Shown here piece after piece: positions 49,380 to 56,746 of a DNA stretch of 61,043 bases; within the stretch, counting starts at the first letter, position 1, and each line of letters begins with the position of its first letter. A model generated the notes under the pieces. That model saw nothing but the letters and a program-made list of their open reading frames with translations. It had not been told where the DNA came from and ran no database searches. Origin of the DNA: a virus; IMG/VR virus record IMGVR_UViG_3300030117_002966, positions 1 through 61,043 of that record. One strand, given 5' to 3'. The position numbers and the translations under genes are program-made.

Positions 49380-50354
49380 TTAATCAAAGTCTGGAAACTG
49401 TGATTGACTCTCAACATCTAAGTGTTTCTTCAAAGATGAATCAATATCTGAGTAATTTTCCTTTTTACGTTTTTTATAGGTTGGTTGCCATTTAGGTACT
49501 TCAGCGTCACAAGGCCCACCATTACTTTTATGAAATGAACACCACTTACATAGATTCTGAGGCTTTTGCTCGTATCTATCTTCGTACTCTTCGCGTTCCT
49601 TTATACAGTCATGTACCATCTTAATTAAGTCTTTAGCTTCATCAAGCACTTGTTGATTAACTTTAACAAAGAAGGTATCATCAAAGCGAAGGTAATTAAC
49701 GCCTACGAATGTCGGCATCTCGCCCATCTCTAATGTGTATAAGAAAGCGTAGATAATCAACTGACGATAATATTCCTCTGGTAGATATGCTCCGTAGCGC
49801 TTACTAGTTTTATAATCAAGTAAAGTAGTCCCACCATCGAAATCATTACAAACTACATCAATAACGCCTACTATTGCATACTCTTTAGACTTAACCCATT
49901 TTTCTGCATACTTAGGTGCTACAGCATTCCATGCTTGTTGTTTGTTTTTAAATATCTTCCAATCAACCATTTCAGTCAATTTCTTATTAACTGAGTCTAC
50001 AAAGTTTTGTAATAAAGCCTCAGTCTCTTTATACATCGCATCCATCTCAGCATCAGTGTGTACTTCCCATAACCATTTATGTTTAGCTATTTTTTCTTCC
50101 CAACCAGTTTCGAATTGGTCTTGCACCCATAGTTTAGGAACTCCTTTCTCCCACTGTGGTAAAGTACGGAATTGTTTTTTAAATAAGTCTTCTAACACTT
50201 GGTGTACTAGTGTACCTCTGAAAAGGTGTATAGTTTTTTTCTGTGGTAGTTTAGCTATATAATTATAGTAAAACTCTCGCGGGCATTTTAAGTAAGTATT
50301 AATCTTACTGGGGCTCAGTCTCATATGACTTGCTGTCCATGTTTTTTCACTCAT
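49380..50354 (-). CDS. Cas4/RecB-like PD-(D/E)XK nuclease
   Basis: The 324-aa product has LSPSKINTYLKCPREFYYNY at the start, RGTLVHQVLEDLF (motif His51), a DFDGGTTLLDYKTSKR block carrying the D...D-x-K catalytic residues, and YYRQLIIYAFLY (Q-x-x-x-Y motif). Cys24 plus C-terminal CKWC and a further C nine residues on make a four-Cys Fe-S site as in Cas4 and AddB. These are 5'-3' or end-processing nucleases used in replication or recombination. It is the last gene of this operon. No CRISPR array or Cas1 accompanies it. Confidence 0.88.
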   Translation of the reverse strand: MSEKTWTASHMRLSPSKINTYLKCPREFYYNYIAKLPQKKTIHLFRGTLVHQVLEDLFKKQFRTLPQWEKGVPKLWVQDQFETGWEEKIAKHKWLWEVHTDAEMDAMYKETEALLQNFVDSVNKKLTEMVDWKIFKNKQQAWNAVAPKYAEKWVKSKEYAIVGVIDVVCNDFDGGTTLLDYKTSKRYGAYLPEEYYRQLIIYAFLYTLEMGEMPTFVGVNYLRFDDTFFVKVNQQVLDEAKDLIKMVHDCIKEREEYEDRYEQKPQNLCKWCSFHKSNGGPCDAEVPKWQPTYKKRKKENYSDIDSSLKKHLDVESQSQFPDFD

Positions 50355-50775
50355 TGTATGTCTCCATATTATCTGTACAAATACCTGCTATGTTTTGAGG
50401 CACTGAAGTTTTCGGCATTACTGCAATAGAATTTTGTCCTAATTTTTCTCCGGGATTAGTCCAGATGTATTTCTTAGAAGTTAAGGCAGCAACATCTTTA
50501 TCATGCATAAATGTATGCATATTCAAATCTAATAGCATTTCAAACGCTGGTATATCTTTGGCATGACACCATAAAAAATCTTTAAATCGTAATAACCAAT
50601 TAGGTAATACTTCTTGTTCAGGTTTATCGTGTCCTAGATAAAAACTACCATTATGTAGATTAACATCTATTTCCACATCATATCCTAGTTGGATTGCTTC
50701 TTCTATGTAATCTATAGTGTTCTCGCGTTCTGGCTCAGGTCCAGTTATGTTTCCTCTGTGGGCTATTAGTTTCAT
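50347..50775 (-). CDS. Glycerophosphodiester phosphodiesterase-like protein
   Basis: The 142-aa product begins KLIAHRGNITGPEPERENTI, the HRG-x...PEN-T signature of GDPD, followed by QLGYDVEIDVNLHNGSFYLG (E-x-D metal motif) and GHDKPE. It is about half of a normal GDPD (240 aa or more), like short versions seen in phage and polysaccharide clusters. Its substrate is unknown. It overlaps the nuclease gene by 8 bases and the nucleotidyltransferase by 4. Confidence 0.8.
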   Translation of the reverse strand: MKLIAHRGNITGPEPERENTIDYIEEAIQLGYDVEIDVNLHNGSFYLGHDKPEQEVLPNWLLRFKDFLWCHAKDIPAFEMLLDLNMHTFMHDKDVAALTSKKYIWTNPGEKLGQNSIAVMPKTSVPQNIAGICTDNMETYNE

Positions 50776-51824
50776 TTTATAAACCTCTCTAACTCGTTTG
50801 AATTTCTTACAATATTAATTGCATCACAAGTTGGGTATGGGTTTGATGTTCCATAATCATTTATAATAGTTCTGTTTGCGTGATATAAATCAAATATCAC
50901 ATCGTGGTATTTAACACCTTCTCTTTTTAGTTGTTCTATTGTTACATCTTTAACTGAGGAGGGTCTTGCTGTAGTAAGTATTACATACACTTTACCTGTG
51001 TTATACAGTTTGTTTAGTAGTTCTATGTTTTCTTTTATACCTTCTGTTTCACCCCAGAAAGGTGGGGTATACTTTCCAGAACTCTTTACTAACGTTCCAT
51101 CTATATCTACAAATAAAGTTTTATATTCTCTTACATACTTAAACCAATCTTCTTTAGTTCCCCAGTCAATATAATTATTAGTTTTAATGGGTTTGAATTT
51201 AATTCCATTACTAATCATATCTTTTATTATATCTGAAAGATATAAGTTGTCTGTTTGTAATTTTTCATATACATCACAGAACTCATCGGCTGATTCGAAA
51301 GAATAACTACCACAACCAAATGTAGAAGATATAACATGCTTTTCTACTAAGCTAGATATATATCCATCTTCACCAATAGTAATATAACTTTTATTAGAAG
51401 GATTTATAGCTGTAGTGTCATTTAAATCATAGTAACACATAAAGTTTCCATCTTCTATGTCATATGTAAAATAATTGTCTACTTCTTTTATAATAACTTG
51501 GCCTTTGATGTTAGCGTGTTTAATAGTTTTATAAACTGTATGAGGTTGGTTTAATGTTCTTGAAGCTAAAGATACTATAGTAGTTTTATCTTCTATACCT
51601 ATCTCTCTAACACATTTCTTGATAGCAGCTTTACATTTATATTTTTCTATATGTTCTTCTAAGAAAGCTAGGTATACATTATCTACTTTACTAAAGTCCA
51701 TGTCTTTTAGAGCTTCTACAATCATCCAATTTCCCAAAGGATGTGTCAACATCCATTTGGGTTTTAAACCCTCGAATCTAGTGGATAAACCAGCAGCGGT
51801 AACAATCAAGTTTCTACTCATCAT
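50772..51824 (-). CDS. Sugar nucleotidyltransferase-HAD phosphatase fusion
   Basis: The N-terminal half (about 1-230) starts NLIVTAAGLSTRFEGLKPKW, the NTP-transferase G-x-G-T-R-x5-PK-like block, and continues with a sugar-binding region (DGYISSLVEKH). The C-terminal half (about 240-350) is a complete HAD phosphatase: LFVDIDGTLVKSSG (D-x-D-G-T), VILTTARPSS (motif II), and the NDYGTSNP region. It may make an activated sugar and remove a phosphate from the precursor. The start is ATG 51824 or 51821, both after GGGGGAAG. Confidence 0.85.
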   Translation of the reverse strand: MMSRNLIVTAAGLSTRFEGLKPKWMLTHPLGNWMIVEALKDMDFSKVDNVYLAFLEEHIEKYKCKAAIKKCVREIGIEDKTTIVSLASRTLNQPHTVYKTIKHANIKGQVIIKEVDNYFTYDIEDGNFMCYYDLNDTTAINPSNKSYITIGEDGYISSLVEKHVISSTFGCGSYSFESADEFCDVYEKLQTDNLYLSDIIKDMISNGIKFKPIKTNNYIDWGTKEDWFKYVREYKTLFVDIDGTLVKSSGKYTPPFWGETEGIKENIELLNKLYNTGKVYVILTTARPSSVKDVTIEQLKREGVKYHDVIFDLYHANRTIINDYGTSNPYPTCDAINIVRNSNELERFIK

Positions 51825-53187
51825 CTTCCCCCCATGTTTCACCAAATTCAGATTGTTGGTTGTCATAAGGATAGGTCCACCAATTATACTTAGGCCATTC
51901 TAGTTCTATACCTTCTCTTGGAAAAGAACTAAATATTTTAGGAGTTAGTTCATTGCTTGTCTGCATAACTTTATCATAAAAAACTGAACCATCATACAAA
52001 TGCTCATGCGCTTCTAATAAATATTTTCTTATTTCTTCATCAAATTTAGCAGCGTAATGTGCTCCTATGTAAGTTTCAGTTCTAATGTAATATTCATAAT
52101 ATTTCCAATAGTCTTCACGAGGCATATCTACTATTTCGTCTATTGCGCGTGGTTCTAAAGGTATATTAAATAAATCTATTAAATCTTCACGATGACCCCA
52201 GAATATATGGTCTCTAGGGTGAAAAGCAAACAAAGGAAAATTTCCTGCTGTAAATATTTTATTATGAGGTCTACTAGTATTATTGACATATGTTATATCT
52301 ATATCATTATGTTGTTCGTAAAACTCTTTCATCTTTTTCATACTATCCCATTGGTAACGTTGGTCGTTACGCATCTTAACTACATATTTAGTACTAGTGG
52401 CTTTGATTCCTGCTAGTGAAGAAACTATTTGTAAATTCCTATTCCCAGTCCCGTGACTATCTGGATATTTACTTTTTATAACTATAATTTTTTCATTTTG
52501 TATAACTGGTACTTTGTCATCTTCCCAACATGATAATATAACTCTATTTACAAAATCTAACTCAACATATATATTTGCAGTATCAAGAGCATAGTCAGAA
52601 TATTTTCCTTGTAAAACTATATCTACTTTATCTTCTGAATATATGTTACTTAGACTATTATCTACTCTTGCTCTAATATCACTGTGTAAATCTGACAACA
52701 AAGATAACTGAGTATATTTGTCTCGTGATTCATCAGAGTGACCAACATACCATGCACCTGCTGCTTCTTGTAAAAGTAAACTTTCTTTACCTCTATACGA
52801 TACATCTGTTATCAAAGGAGTTAAATTAAAATTAGATATATTCAACCCTACCCTAGCCCATGCGTATACTTCATGGTACTCATTTATAGATTCAAAGTAT
52901 ATTGACATTAAGTTATATGCTTCTGGTCTTTCTGGTAATAAACCTATGGCATTTTGGTATGCAATCTTTACATGTGCATCTCTTTCACCTTGTGTTATAT
53001 AACATATACCCATTCGAAGTAATGCTTCATATGCAAGATTGTCATTGTCTGTTATTTCCGCACAGCGTAGATATAATCCTATAGCAGAAGCTGTTTGTCC
53101 TAACAATTCATATTCTTGAGCTAAATCAAAATTCTTCATAGGGTTTTCTGTATCATAAATATAATCATTTAATTTTTCTTCTAACAT
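51814..53187 (-). CDS. TPR-WavE-like glycosyltransferase
   Basis: The N-terminal ~170 residues form TPR-like helical pairs (FDLAQEYELLGQTASAIGLY, AYQNAIGLLPERPEAYNLM). The C-terminal part resembles WavE glycosyltransferases: VDIVLQGKYSDYALD, RVILSCWEDD, SHGTGNRNLQIVSSLAGIKA, TKYVVKMRNDQRYQ (DxD-like) and NKIFTAGNFPLFAFHPRD. WavE proteins act in lipopolysaccharide core synthesis. Overlaps on both sides tie it to the neighbouring sugar genes. It probably glycosylates viral or host surface components. Confidence 0.8.
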   Translation of the reverse strand: MLEEKLNDYIYDTENPMKNFDLAQEYELLGQTASAIGLYLRCAEITDNDNLAYEALLRMGICYITQGERDAHVKIAYQNAIGLLPERPEAYNLMSIYFESINEYHEVYAWARVGLNISNFNLTPLITDVSYRGKESLLLQEAAGAWYVGHSDESRDKYTQLSLLSDLHSDIRARVDNSLSNIYSEDKVDIVLQGKYSDYALDTANIYVELDFVNRVILSCWEDDKVPVIQNEKIIVIKSKYPDSHGTGNRNLQIVSSLAGIKATSTKYVVKMRNDQRYQWDSMKKMKEFYEQHNDIDITYVNNTSRPHNKIFTAGNFPLFAFHPRDHIFWGHREDLIDLFNIPLEPRAIDEIVDMPREDYWKYYEYYIRTETYIGAHYAAKFDEEIRKYLLEAHEHLYDGSVFYDKVMQTSNELTPKIFSSFPREGIELEWPKYNWWTYPYDNQQSEFGETWGEDDE

Positions 53188-54194
53188 TATTCACCTCTTA
53201 TTATCTTTTCTACAAGATGATATGGAAGACGTAATAAGAAAGCAGAGTTATCTTGGTAGCCAAATGTTATCAAAATATCTTCACCATCCTTTGCCATACC
53301 ACAGCAAAACTCTATCTTACCATTCATAAATTTCCAATGAGGTGACGAACTTACTACGTTCCAATCCTTATCCCATACAATAAACTGATGTAGGTATTCA
53401 GCGTCTCTGTCTTCCTTTTCGTTGTACCAGAACACACAGTCATGAGTCACAGCCATTCTGTAATCGCCTATAGTAATAACTTGTGAACTACCACGGGGTT
53501 CTGCTCCTTGTATTAGACTTTCTCCATGGTATATTGTCTTTGTCGACTTAGCCCATGTTAGTTTAGTATCTAGTTCTTTGTTATACTTTTTAACTGGTGT
53601 GGGGTCTACCTTAACTACTTCTGTAGGACTTGTCCACTTAACAAAATGATAAGGCATATCTAATATAGGCATCCAATTTTTTTCACAATATGAACCTTTG
53701 ACTGTAGCAGGTATTCTAAGCCTACTTACTTCACGTACTGTATTACCTTCAATTTTAATCTCAGACATCTCCATACGACTTTGACCATCAGACTTAACAT
53801 CTCTACGACACCCACAATAATATAATTTACCATCCCATCTAACTATGCGTGCATCTTCTAATCCAACAAAATCCCAAATAGGGTCTAAGTCAAACTCGCT
53901 AGTATCTACTTTGTGATAGTTATTATTTTTAGATAGAAAGTTTGTAGTTCTAAGCTTGGCGTCATAATCTGGTCTTACATAATTCAAAGGTCCCCATGGT
54001 GTTTGAAATTTCATATCACCCTCACAATGATGTAGGGTATAAGATACATTTCTTACATTCATCAATATTTCTTCATTGTCTATGTAAATCGACGGGTTGC
54101 ATAAACCTAAGCCTCCTGTTTCTTTATTGTCTACAATCAAAGGAGTAAGCTTACCACCGCTATTAAGCGCGCGTTCTACTAATGTTTGTTTCAT
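53187..54194 (-). CDS. GH130-like five-bladed propeller (sugar-active) protein
   Basis: The 335-aa product has repeated blade-like strands and the motifs GLEDARIVRWDGKLYYCGCR (compare the GFEDPR... block of GH130) and KIEFCCGMAKDGEDILITFG near the end. ESLIQGAEPRGSSQVITIGD is a middle blade. GH130 enzymes are mannoside phosphorylases or hydrolases; phage-cluster relatives probably act on surface glycans. It lies between the Nmad1-like and WavE-like genes. Confidence 0.65.
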   Translation of the reverse strand: MKQTLVERALNSGGKLTPLIVDNKETGGLGLCNPSIYIDNEEILMNVRNVSYTLHHCEGDMKFQTPWGPLNYVRPDYDAKLRTTNFLSKNNNYHKVDTSEFDLDPIWDFVGLEDARIVRWDGKLYYCGCRRDVKSDGQSRMEMSEIKIEGNTVREVSRLRIPATVKGSYCEKNWMPILDMPYHFVKWTSPTEVVKVDPTPVKKYNKELDTKLTWAKSTKTIYHGESLIQGAEPRGSSQVITIGDYRMAVTHDCVFWYNEKEDRDAEYLHQFIVWDKDWNVVSSSPHWKFMNGKIEFCCGMAKDGEDILITFGYQDNSAFLLRLPYHLVEKIIRGE

Positions 54195-54207
54195 TTAATA
54201 AGCCCCA

Positions 54208-54615
54208 CTAATCACTGCTTTTTCCGAACACCGTAACAGATGCATCCTTTGGTAGCTCTAAGCTCCATGGAGGCACATACCCTGTATCGCAATTACAATT
54301 ATGCATCCCGTGTTCACAATTACACATGGTCCATACAGTCTCTCTGCTGCCGTCTTGCTCCCGCGCAATTTTGAGTAGAATTAAATATCCTATGAGGTCA
54401 TCAAGTGTGTCCTCTGTGTTGTCATCAAGCCCTACATTCTTTATTCTGCTGAGCTTGTCGTCGATTCGTGCACAGATAGCCTGTGCATTGTCGAGCTTAC
54501 TAAAAATGTTGTCAGGTTCTAATGCGCTATCACCATACGCTTTGTTCTTGGCTAATAGCAAATCCCTGATATCATTACATATCCATTTGATGGAGTTTTG
54601 CGTTTTCTTTGTCAT
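54208..54615 (-). CDS. DUF1599/Nmad1-like nucleotide-modification associated protein
   Basis: ATG 54615 is chosen because the TATA box at 54640-54649 predicts a start at about 54620; the GTG further upstream would be before that. The core AKNKAYGDSALEPDNIFSK followed by ICARIDDKLSRIKNV and DTLDDLIGYLILLKIA matches DUF1599 (nucleotide modification associated domain 1). A Cys/His cluster (CNCEHGMHNCNCD) follows near the C-terminus. In phages this domain is associated with modified-base synthesis. It heads the operon that runs to 49380. Confidence 0.8.
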   Translation of the reverse strand: MTKKTQNSIKWICNDIRDLLLAKNKAYGDSALEPDNIFSKLDNAQAICARIDDKLSRIKNVGLDDNTEDTLDDLIGYLILLKIAREQDGSRETVWTMCNCEHGMHNCNCDTGYVPPWSLELPKDASVTVFGKSSD

Positions 54616-54639
54616 ACATATTATTTTAACCTTTGACAC

Positions 54640-54649
54640 TATATAAAGG
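54640..54649 (-). promoter_or_regulatory. Promoter of the sugar/nucleotide operon
   Basis: On the - strand AAACCTTTATATAGTG lies about 27 bases before ATG 54615; the transcript should be nearly leaderless and cover six coupled genes to 49380. Confidence 0.7.
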
Positions 54650-54654
54650 TTTCC

Positions 54655-54938
54655 TAAGCCCTACTCAGCACGCCTCAACTGAGAGCCCCCTATATCTATA
54701 TTATGCTATGCTATATAGAGCTTATTATATAGGGTTAGTAGTGACCCATGATAAATAGCATATTCAAAAAATCACTCGATTTGTTTACCCCCCTACGCGC
54801 AAAATTCTAGACGTGGCGCCCTTCTGTTTAGACGGGGGGTATATATGAGAGAGAGAAACATAAAAGAGAGATAGCGCGCCCGCTTTTTTTTGGCGCCCGC
54901 TTGGCGCCGCGCCCCCAAAAAATGCGTTCGGAATCAGG
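54655..54938. other. Divergent intergenic region with palindromes and GGCGCC motifs
   Basis: No gene is visible. It holds CTACTCAGC and CTCAACTGAG (related to the iteron motif at 59.4-59.75 kb), an AT-rich palindromic run around 54692-54740 (TATATCTATATTATG, CTATATAGAG, TTATATAGG), a purine run GAGAGAGAGAAACATAAAAG (about 54848-54869), and a G/C block with several GGCGCC hexamers (about 54835-54905). A strand switch plus repeats makes this a possible replication-related or promoter region. Nothing proves it. Confidence 0.5.
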
Positions 54939-54940
54939 CC

Positions 54941-54950
54941 CCTTTATATA
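54941..54950 (+). promoter_or_regulatory. Promoter upstream of the GIY-YIG-like gene
   Basis: CCCCTTTATATACCCCC is a clear TATA box; a start 26 bases on falls at the first G of the hairpin at 54970. Confidence 0.75.
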
Positions 54951-54969
54951 CCCCCTTTTAGAAAAAACA

Positions 54970-54988
54970 GGCTCTCGACGATAGAGCC
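54970..54988 (+). promoter_or_regulatory. 5'-terminal hairpin with CGACGAT loop (copy 1)
   Basis: GGCTCT-CGACGAT-AGAGCC is a perfect 6-bp stem at the predicted 5' end of the transcript, followed by CCACCG. A second copy at 56065-56085 has another stem sequence but the same CGACGAT loop and a similar CACC tail. It probably acts in the RNA (stability, translation or RNA-protein contact). Confidence 0.6.
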
Positions 54989-55017
54989 CACCGTAAACGG
55001 TATAAGAAGCGGTTACT

Positions 55018-55356
55018 ATGTATAGTCAGAGGTTAAGAAATATGAACGAAAAATATTACATCTATAAACTAGCCAGACAGGTAGAAAAAACAAGCTACCA
55101 TCACTATGACGTCCGAATGGGCGACGGAATAAACAGCGGAGCCGTTTACTATGGTCTAACTCAAGACCCTCAATCAAGGCTTTCAAAACACCGACCTAAA
55201 AAAGGTCATGATATCAGCTTGATAGTAGTAGCTGAATTTGACAACCCATGGGAAGCTTTAGAACATGAAGCAACTTTGGTAGCTGAGCATTTCCGCACCT
55301 ACGGAAAAGAGCCAGAATGTCAAGGCATGGCCAACACCGGCCACAGGGGGGCATAA
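55018..55356 (+). CDS. GIY-YIG-like nuclease domain protein
   Basis: The 112-aa product has KYYIYKLARQ (GIY equivalent) and GAVYYGLTQDPQSRLSKH (YIG equivalent, with downstream Arg/His), followed by SLIVVAEFDNPWEALEHEAT, where the Glu would be the metal ligand. This is a compact single-domain GIY-YIG layout. The N-terminal GIY is altered to YIY. ATG 55042 (MNEKYYIY) is an alternative start with AGAGG upstream. Freestanding GIY-YIG proteins in viruses are homing or DNA-repair nucleases. Confidence 0.6.
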   Translation: MYSQRLRNMNEKYYIYKLARQVEKTSYHHYDVRMGDGINSGAVYYGLTQDPQSRLSKHRPKKGHDISLIVVAEFDNPWEALEHEATLVAEHFRTYGKEPECQGMANTGHRGA

Positions 55357-55358
55357 GC

Positions 55359-55369
55359 GAAACCTTTAT
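55359..55369 (+). promoter_or_regulatory. Weak TATA promoter with CAGAGGAAA leader
   Basis: AAACCTTTATTAATAGG is TATA-like; the transcript should start near 55388, giving GTAATACAGAGGAAATTAAT before ATG 55407. The TAATACAGAGGAAA string recurs near 56540. Confidence 0.55.
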
Positions 55370-55406
55370 TAATAGGGTTGCTATGTGTAATACAGAGGAA
55401 ATTAAT

Positions 55407-55565
55407 ATGAATACAAACGAATTAATCAGAATAGGATTTGAAGAATCCGAGTCAGCTAACGACCTATTACAGGATATGTGCGAGTGCTGTAACGATGCAG
55501 TCCAAGCCCACAGGGCTAGAGGTTACAAGGTATGCCTTGACTGCTTCTATGAAATGGGGGTGTAA
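55407..55565 (+). CDS. Zinc-ribbon protein, 52 aa
   Basis: The start is ATG 55407 with GAGGAA 11 bases upstream. The N-terminal half is a helix (TNELIRIGFEESESANDLLQ). CECC and CLDC form one zinc site with about 15 residues between, ending in FYEMGV. It is one of the mini-genes of the right arm. A DNA- or RNA-contacting role is plausible, function unknown. Confidence 0.6.
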   Translation: MNTNELIRIGFEESESANDLLQDMCECCNDAVQAHRARGYKVCLDCFYEMGV

Positions 55566-55567
55566 AT

Positions 55568-55795
55568 ATGTTTTTAATAAAAAAGTATGCTGAAGCCCGA
55601 AGAGATGCACCGGCACTAAGTAATGAATCAATCCGAGCAGAAGCAAATTTGGGCCTTCAATTAGAAAGCCTAATTTCAGCTTGGTCATCATTAGCAAAAG
55701 ATTCAAGGAATAAAACCGATTGGAATAATTTTGCAAAGTATGTTTTAAATGAAATCGAAACAATAGACAAAACAATAAAGGAGGTAAAGGAATGA
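55568..55795 (+). CDS. Helical protein, 75 aa
   Basis: The product is predicted all-helical: KKYAEARRDAPALSNESIRA, LGLQLESLISAWSSLAKD, and a C-terminal KYVLNEIETIDKTIKEVKE. It follows the zinc-ribbon gene by two bases and overlaps the next gene's ATG by 4. No family is recognised. Confidence 0.6.
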   Translation: MFLIKKYAEARRDAPALSNESIRAEANLGLQLESLISAWSSLAKDSRNKTDWNNFAKYVLNEIETIDKTIKEVKE

Positions 55796-55932
55796 AATTA
55801 CAAATCGAATTGGATAAATACGACATCGGTCAGATGCAAAAAAATCGATACGGTCATAACGATGTTTTGACTAAAGATTATATGCTTGACATCTTACACG
55901 ACATCGTAGACCAAATCCACGACCAGCTATAA
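55792..55932 (+). CDS. Hypothetical micro-protein, 46 aa
   Basis: ATG 55792 is preceded by AAGGAGGTAAAGGA, a very strong ribosome site. The product has IELDKYDIGQMQKNRYGHND and a helical DYMLDILHDIVDQIHDQL end. TAA is at 55930-55932. No family is recognised; it closes the GIY-YIG operon before the terminator. Confidence 0.6.
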   Translation: MKLQIELDKYDIGQMQKNRYGHNDVLTKDYMLDILHDIVDQIHDQL

Positions 55933-55956
55933 GTATATATAGCCCATTCGCCAGCC

Positions 55957-55988
55957 GAGGGGGTATATAAACCCCCTCAAAAATTTTT
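55957..55988 (+). terminator. Intrinsic-like terminator with T-run
   Basis: GAGGGGG-(8 nt)-CCCCCTC (55957-55963 with 55972-55978) is followed by AAAAATTTTT. It closes the GIY-YIG operon. Its T-run merges with the palindromic operator at 55985. Confidence 0.75.
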
Positions 55989-56004
55989 CCACGCGTGTGA
56001 AAAA
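55985..56004. promoter_or_regulatory. Palindromic operator, copy 1
   Basis: TTTTCCAC-GCGT-GTGAAAAA. The arms match in 7 of 8 positions around a 4-base spacer. It is the only copy placed about 35 bases upstream of its TATA box (56040) rather than directly against it. A second inverted-looking AAATTTTCACC follows. Confidence 0.65.
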
Positions 56005-56039
56005 AATTTTCACCAAAAAACGCGAGCGGGATTTTTCCC

Positions 56040-56047
56040 TTTATATA
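56040..56047 (+). promoter_or_regulatory. TATA promoter after copy 1 of the operator
   Basis: CCCTTTATATACCCC, the same context as the promoter at 54941. A start about 26 bases on falls at the CGACGAT hairpin (56065). Confidence 0.75.
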
Positions 56048-56064
56048 CCCCTATTTAGGATTTT

Positions 56065-56085
56065 AGGGTTCACGACGATAGCCCT
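56065..56085 (+). promoter_or_regulatory. 5'-terminal hairpin with CGACGAT loop (copy 2)
   Basis: AGGGTT pairs with AGCCCT (one U-G pair) around CACGACGAT, followed by CACCC. Compared with copy 1 the stem bases differ (GGCTCT/AGAGCC versus AGGGTT/AGCCCT) while pairing and loop core are kept. A second hairpin with a CTCGC / GCGAG stem at 56108-56129 surrounds TTGGTATATT just before the next gene. Confidence 0.6.
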
Positions 56086-56138
56086 CACCCAAAGTAATAT
56101 ATGTATACTCGCGTTGGTATATTAGCGAGGAAACAAAC

Positions 56139-56258
56139 ATGAAACAAATACAAAAATGTGAAGACTGTGGCTTGGAAGATATCGAATTATTCGGTGGACT
56201 ATGTGAAGATTGTGACACACAAATGTTTATGACATTCTGGACCGGTGATGAAGAATGA
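56139..56258 (+). CDS. Zinc-ribbon micro-protein, 39 aa
   Basis: ATG 56139 follows GAGGAAACAAAC. CEDC and CEDC pairs 17 residues apart form one zinc ribbon (KCEDCGLEDIE and LCEDCDTQM), and a WTGDEE tail ends it. It is coupled by ATGA overlap to the next gene. Confidence 0.6.
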   Translation: MKQIQKCEDCGLEDIELFGGLCEDCDTQMFMTFWTGDEE

Positions 56259-56509
56259 GACATTCACTGAAAAAAACTAGCGATTATCAATACAGCTGTA
56301 AAGTATTGACTCACGTAATCAGATTAAAAGATGGTCACGTCATGCCTGATTGGATTGACTGCAAACCATCACAAGCTGATGATGTCAGCCGAAGATTAAG
56401 AAACCGTGAGTTTGATACTGACAACTACGCAGTCAGAATAAGAAGAAGTCCGAAAAGCCTACACGCACGAGATGTTGAGCTTTGGACCGATGAAAAGGAG
56501 TTCTGGTAG
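56255..56509 (+). CDS. Hypothetical basic protein, 84 aa
   Basis: The product is basic with a beta/alpha pattern: YSCKVLTHVIRLKDGHVMPD, DDVSRRLRNREFDTDNYAVR and IRRSPKSLHARDVELWTDE. No family is recognised. It is co-transcribed with the zinc-ribbon gene through an ATGA overlap and is followed at once by a new promoter (56511). Confidence 0.6.
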   Translation: MRHSLKKTSDYQYSCKVLTHVIRLKDGHVMPDWIDCKPSQADDVSRRLRNREFDTDNYAVRIRRSPKSLHARDVELWTDEKEFW

Positions 56510-56510
56510 A

Positions 56511-56522
56511 AAAGCTTATATA
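56511..56522 (+). promoter_or_regulatory. TATA promoter with TTGGTA element
   Basis: AAAGCTTATATAGGGACTGC, then CTATTGGTAATACAGAGG 29 bases on. Same architecture as at 57917. The leader carries CAGAGGAAA before ATG 56555. Confidence 0.75.
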
Positions 56523-56554
56523 GGGACTGCCTATTGGTAATACAGAGGAAAAAC

Positions 56555-56662
56555 ATGAAACCAACACTAAAACAAATAATGAGACAGACCATGCTTCTAA
56601 GAAAGTTCCGCAAGGAATGGGAAGCAGAAATAATGAAAAAAGGAATGGAGGAAAACGAATGA
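56555..56662 (+). CDS. Basic helical micro-protein, 35 aa
   Basis: MKPTLKQIMRQTMLLRKFRK then EWEAEIMKKGMEENE is a single long amphipathic helix, basic first and acidic last. It has its own promoter and CAGAGGAAA leader. No family is recognised. Confidence 0.5.
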   Translation: MKPTLKQIMRQTMLLRKFRKEWEAEIMKKGMEENE

Positions 56663-56727
56663 ATAAATATCAATCATCCTTACTAACTTGGTTAGTAGGA
56701 ATATCATACGCAACAAGAAAATTATAA
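56659..56727 (+). CDS. Possible membrane micropeptide, 22 aa
   Basis: ATG 56659 lies in the upstream stop, and TAA is at 56725-56727. The sequence SSLLTWLVGISYATRKL is a short hydrophobic helix with a basic end. Its 3' end overlaps the TATA box of the following RNA. It could be a coupling artefact. Confidence 0.3.
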   Translation: MNKYQSSLLTWLVGISYATRKL

Positions 56728-56729
56728 AC
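56719..56729 (+). promoter_or_regulatory. Probable promoter of structured RNA 1
   Basis: AAAATTATAAACATG is TATA-like; its centre (about 56725) lies 22-25 bases before the first G of the P1 stem at 56747, consistent with the spacing seen elsewhere. BRE is weaker than at other sites. Confidence 0.5.
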
Positions 56730-56746
56730 ATGTAAACACCTCTAAC

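Noticed and set aside
49380-50354. Cas4-like nuclease as evidence for a viral CRISPR system
   Set aside because: No Cas1, Cas2, effector or repeat-spacer array is present; Cas4-like nucleases are common in archaeal viruses on their own.
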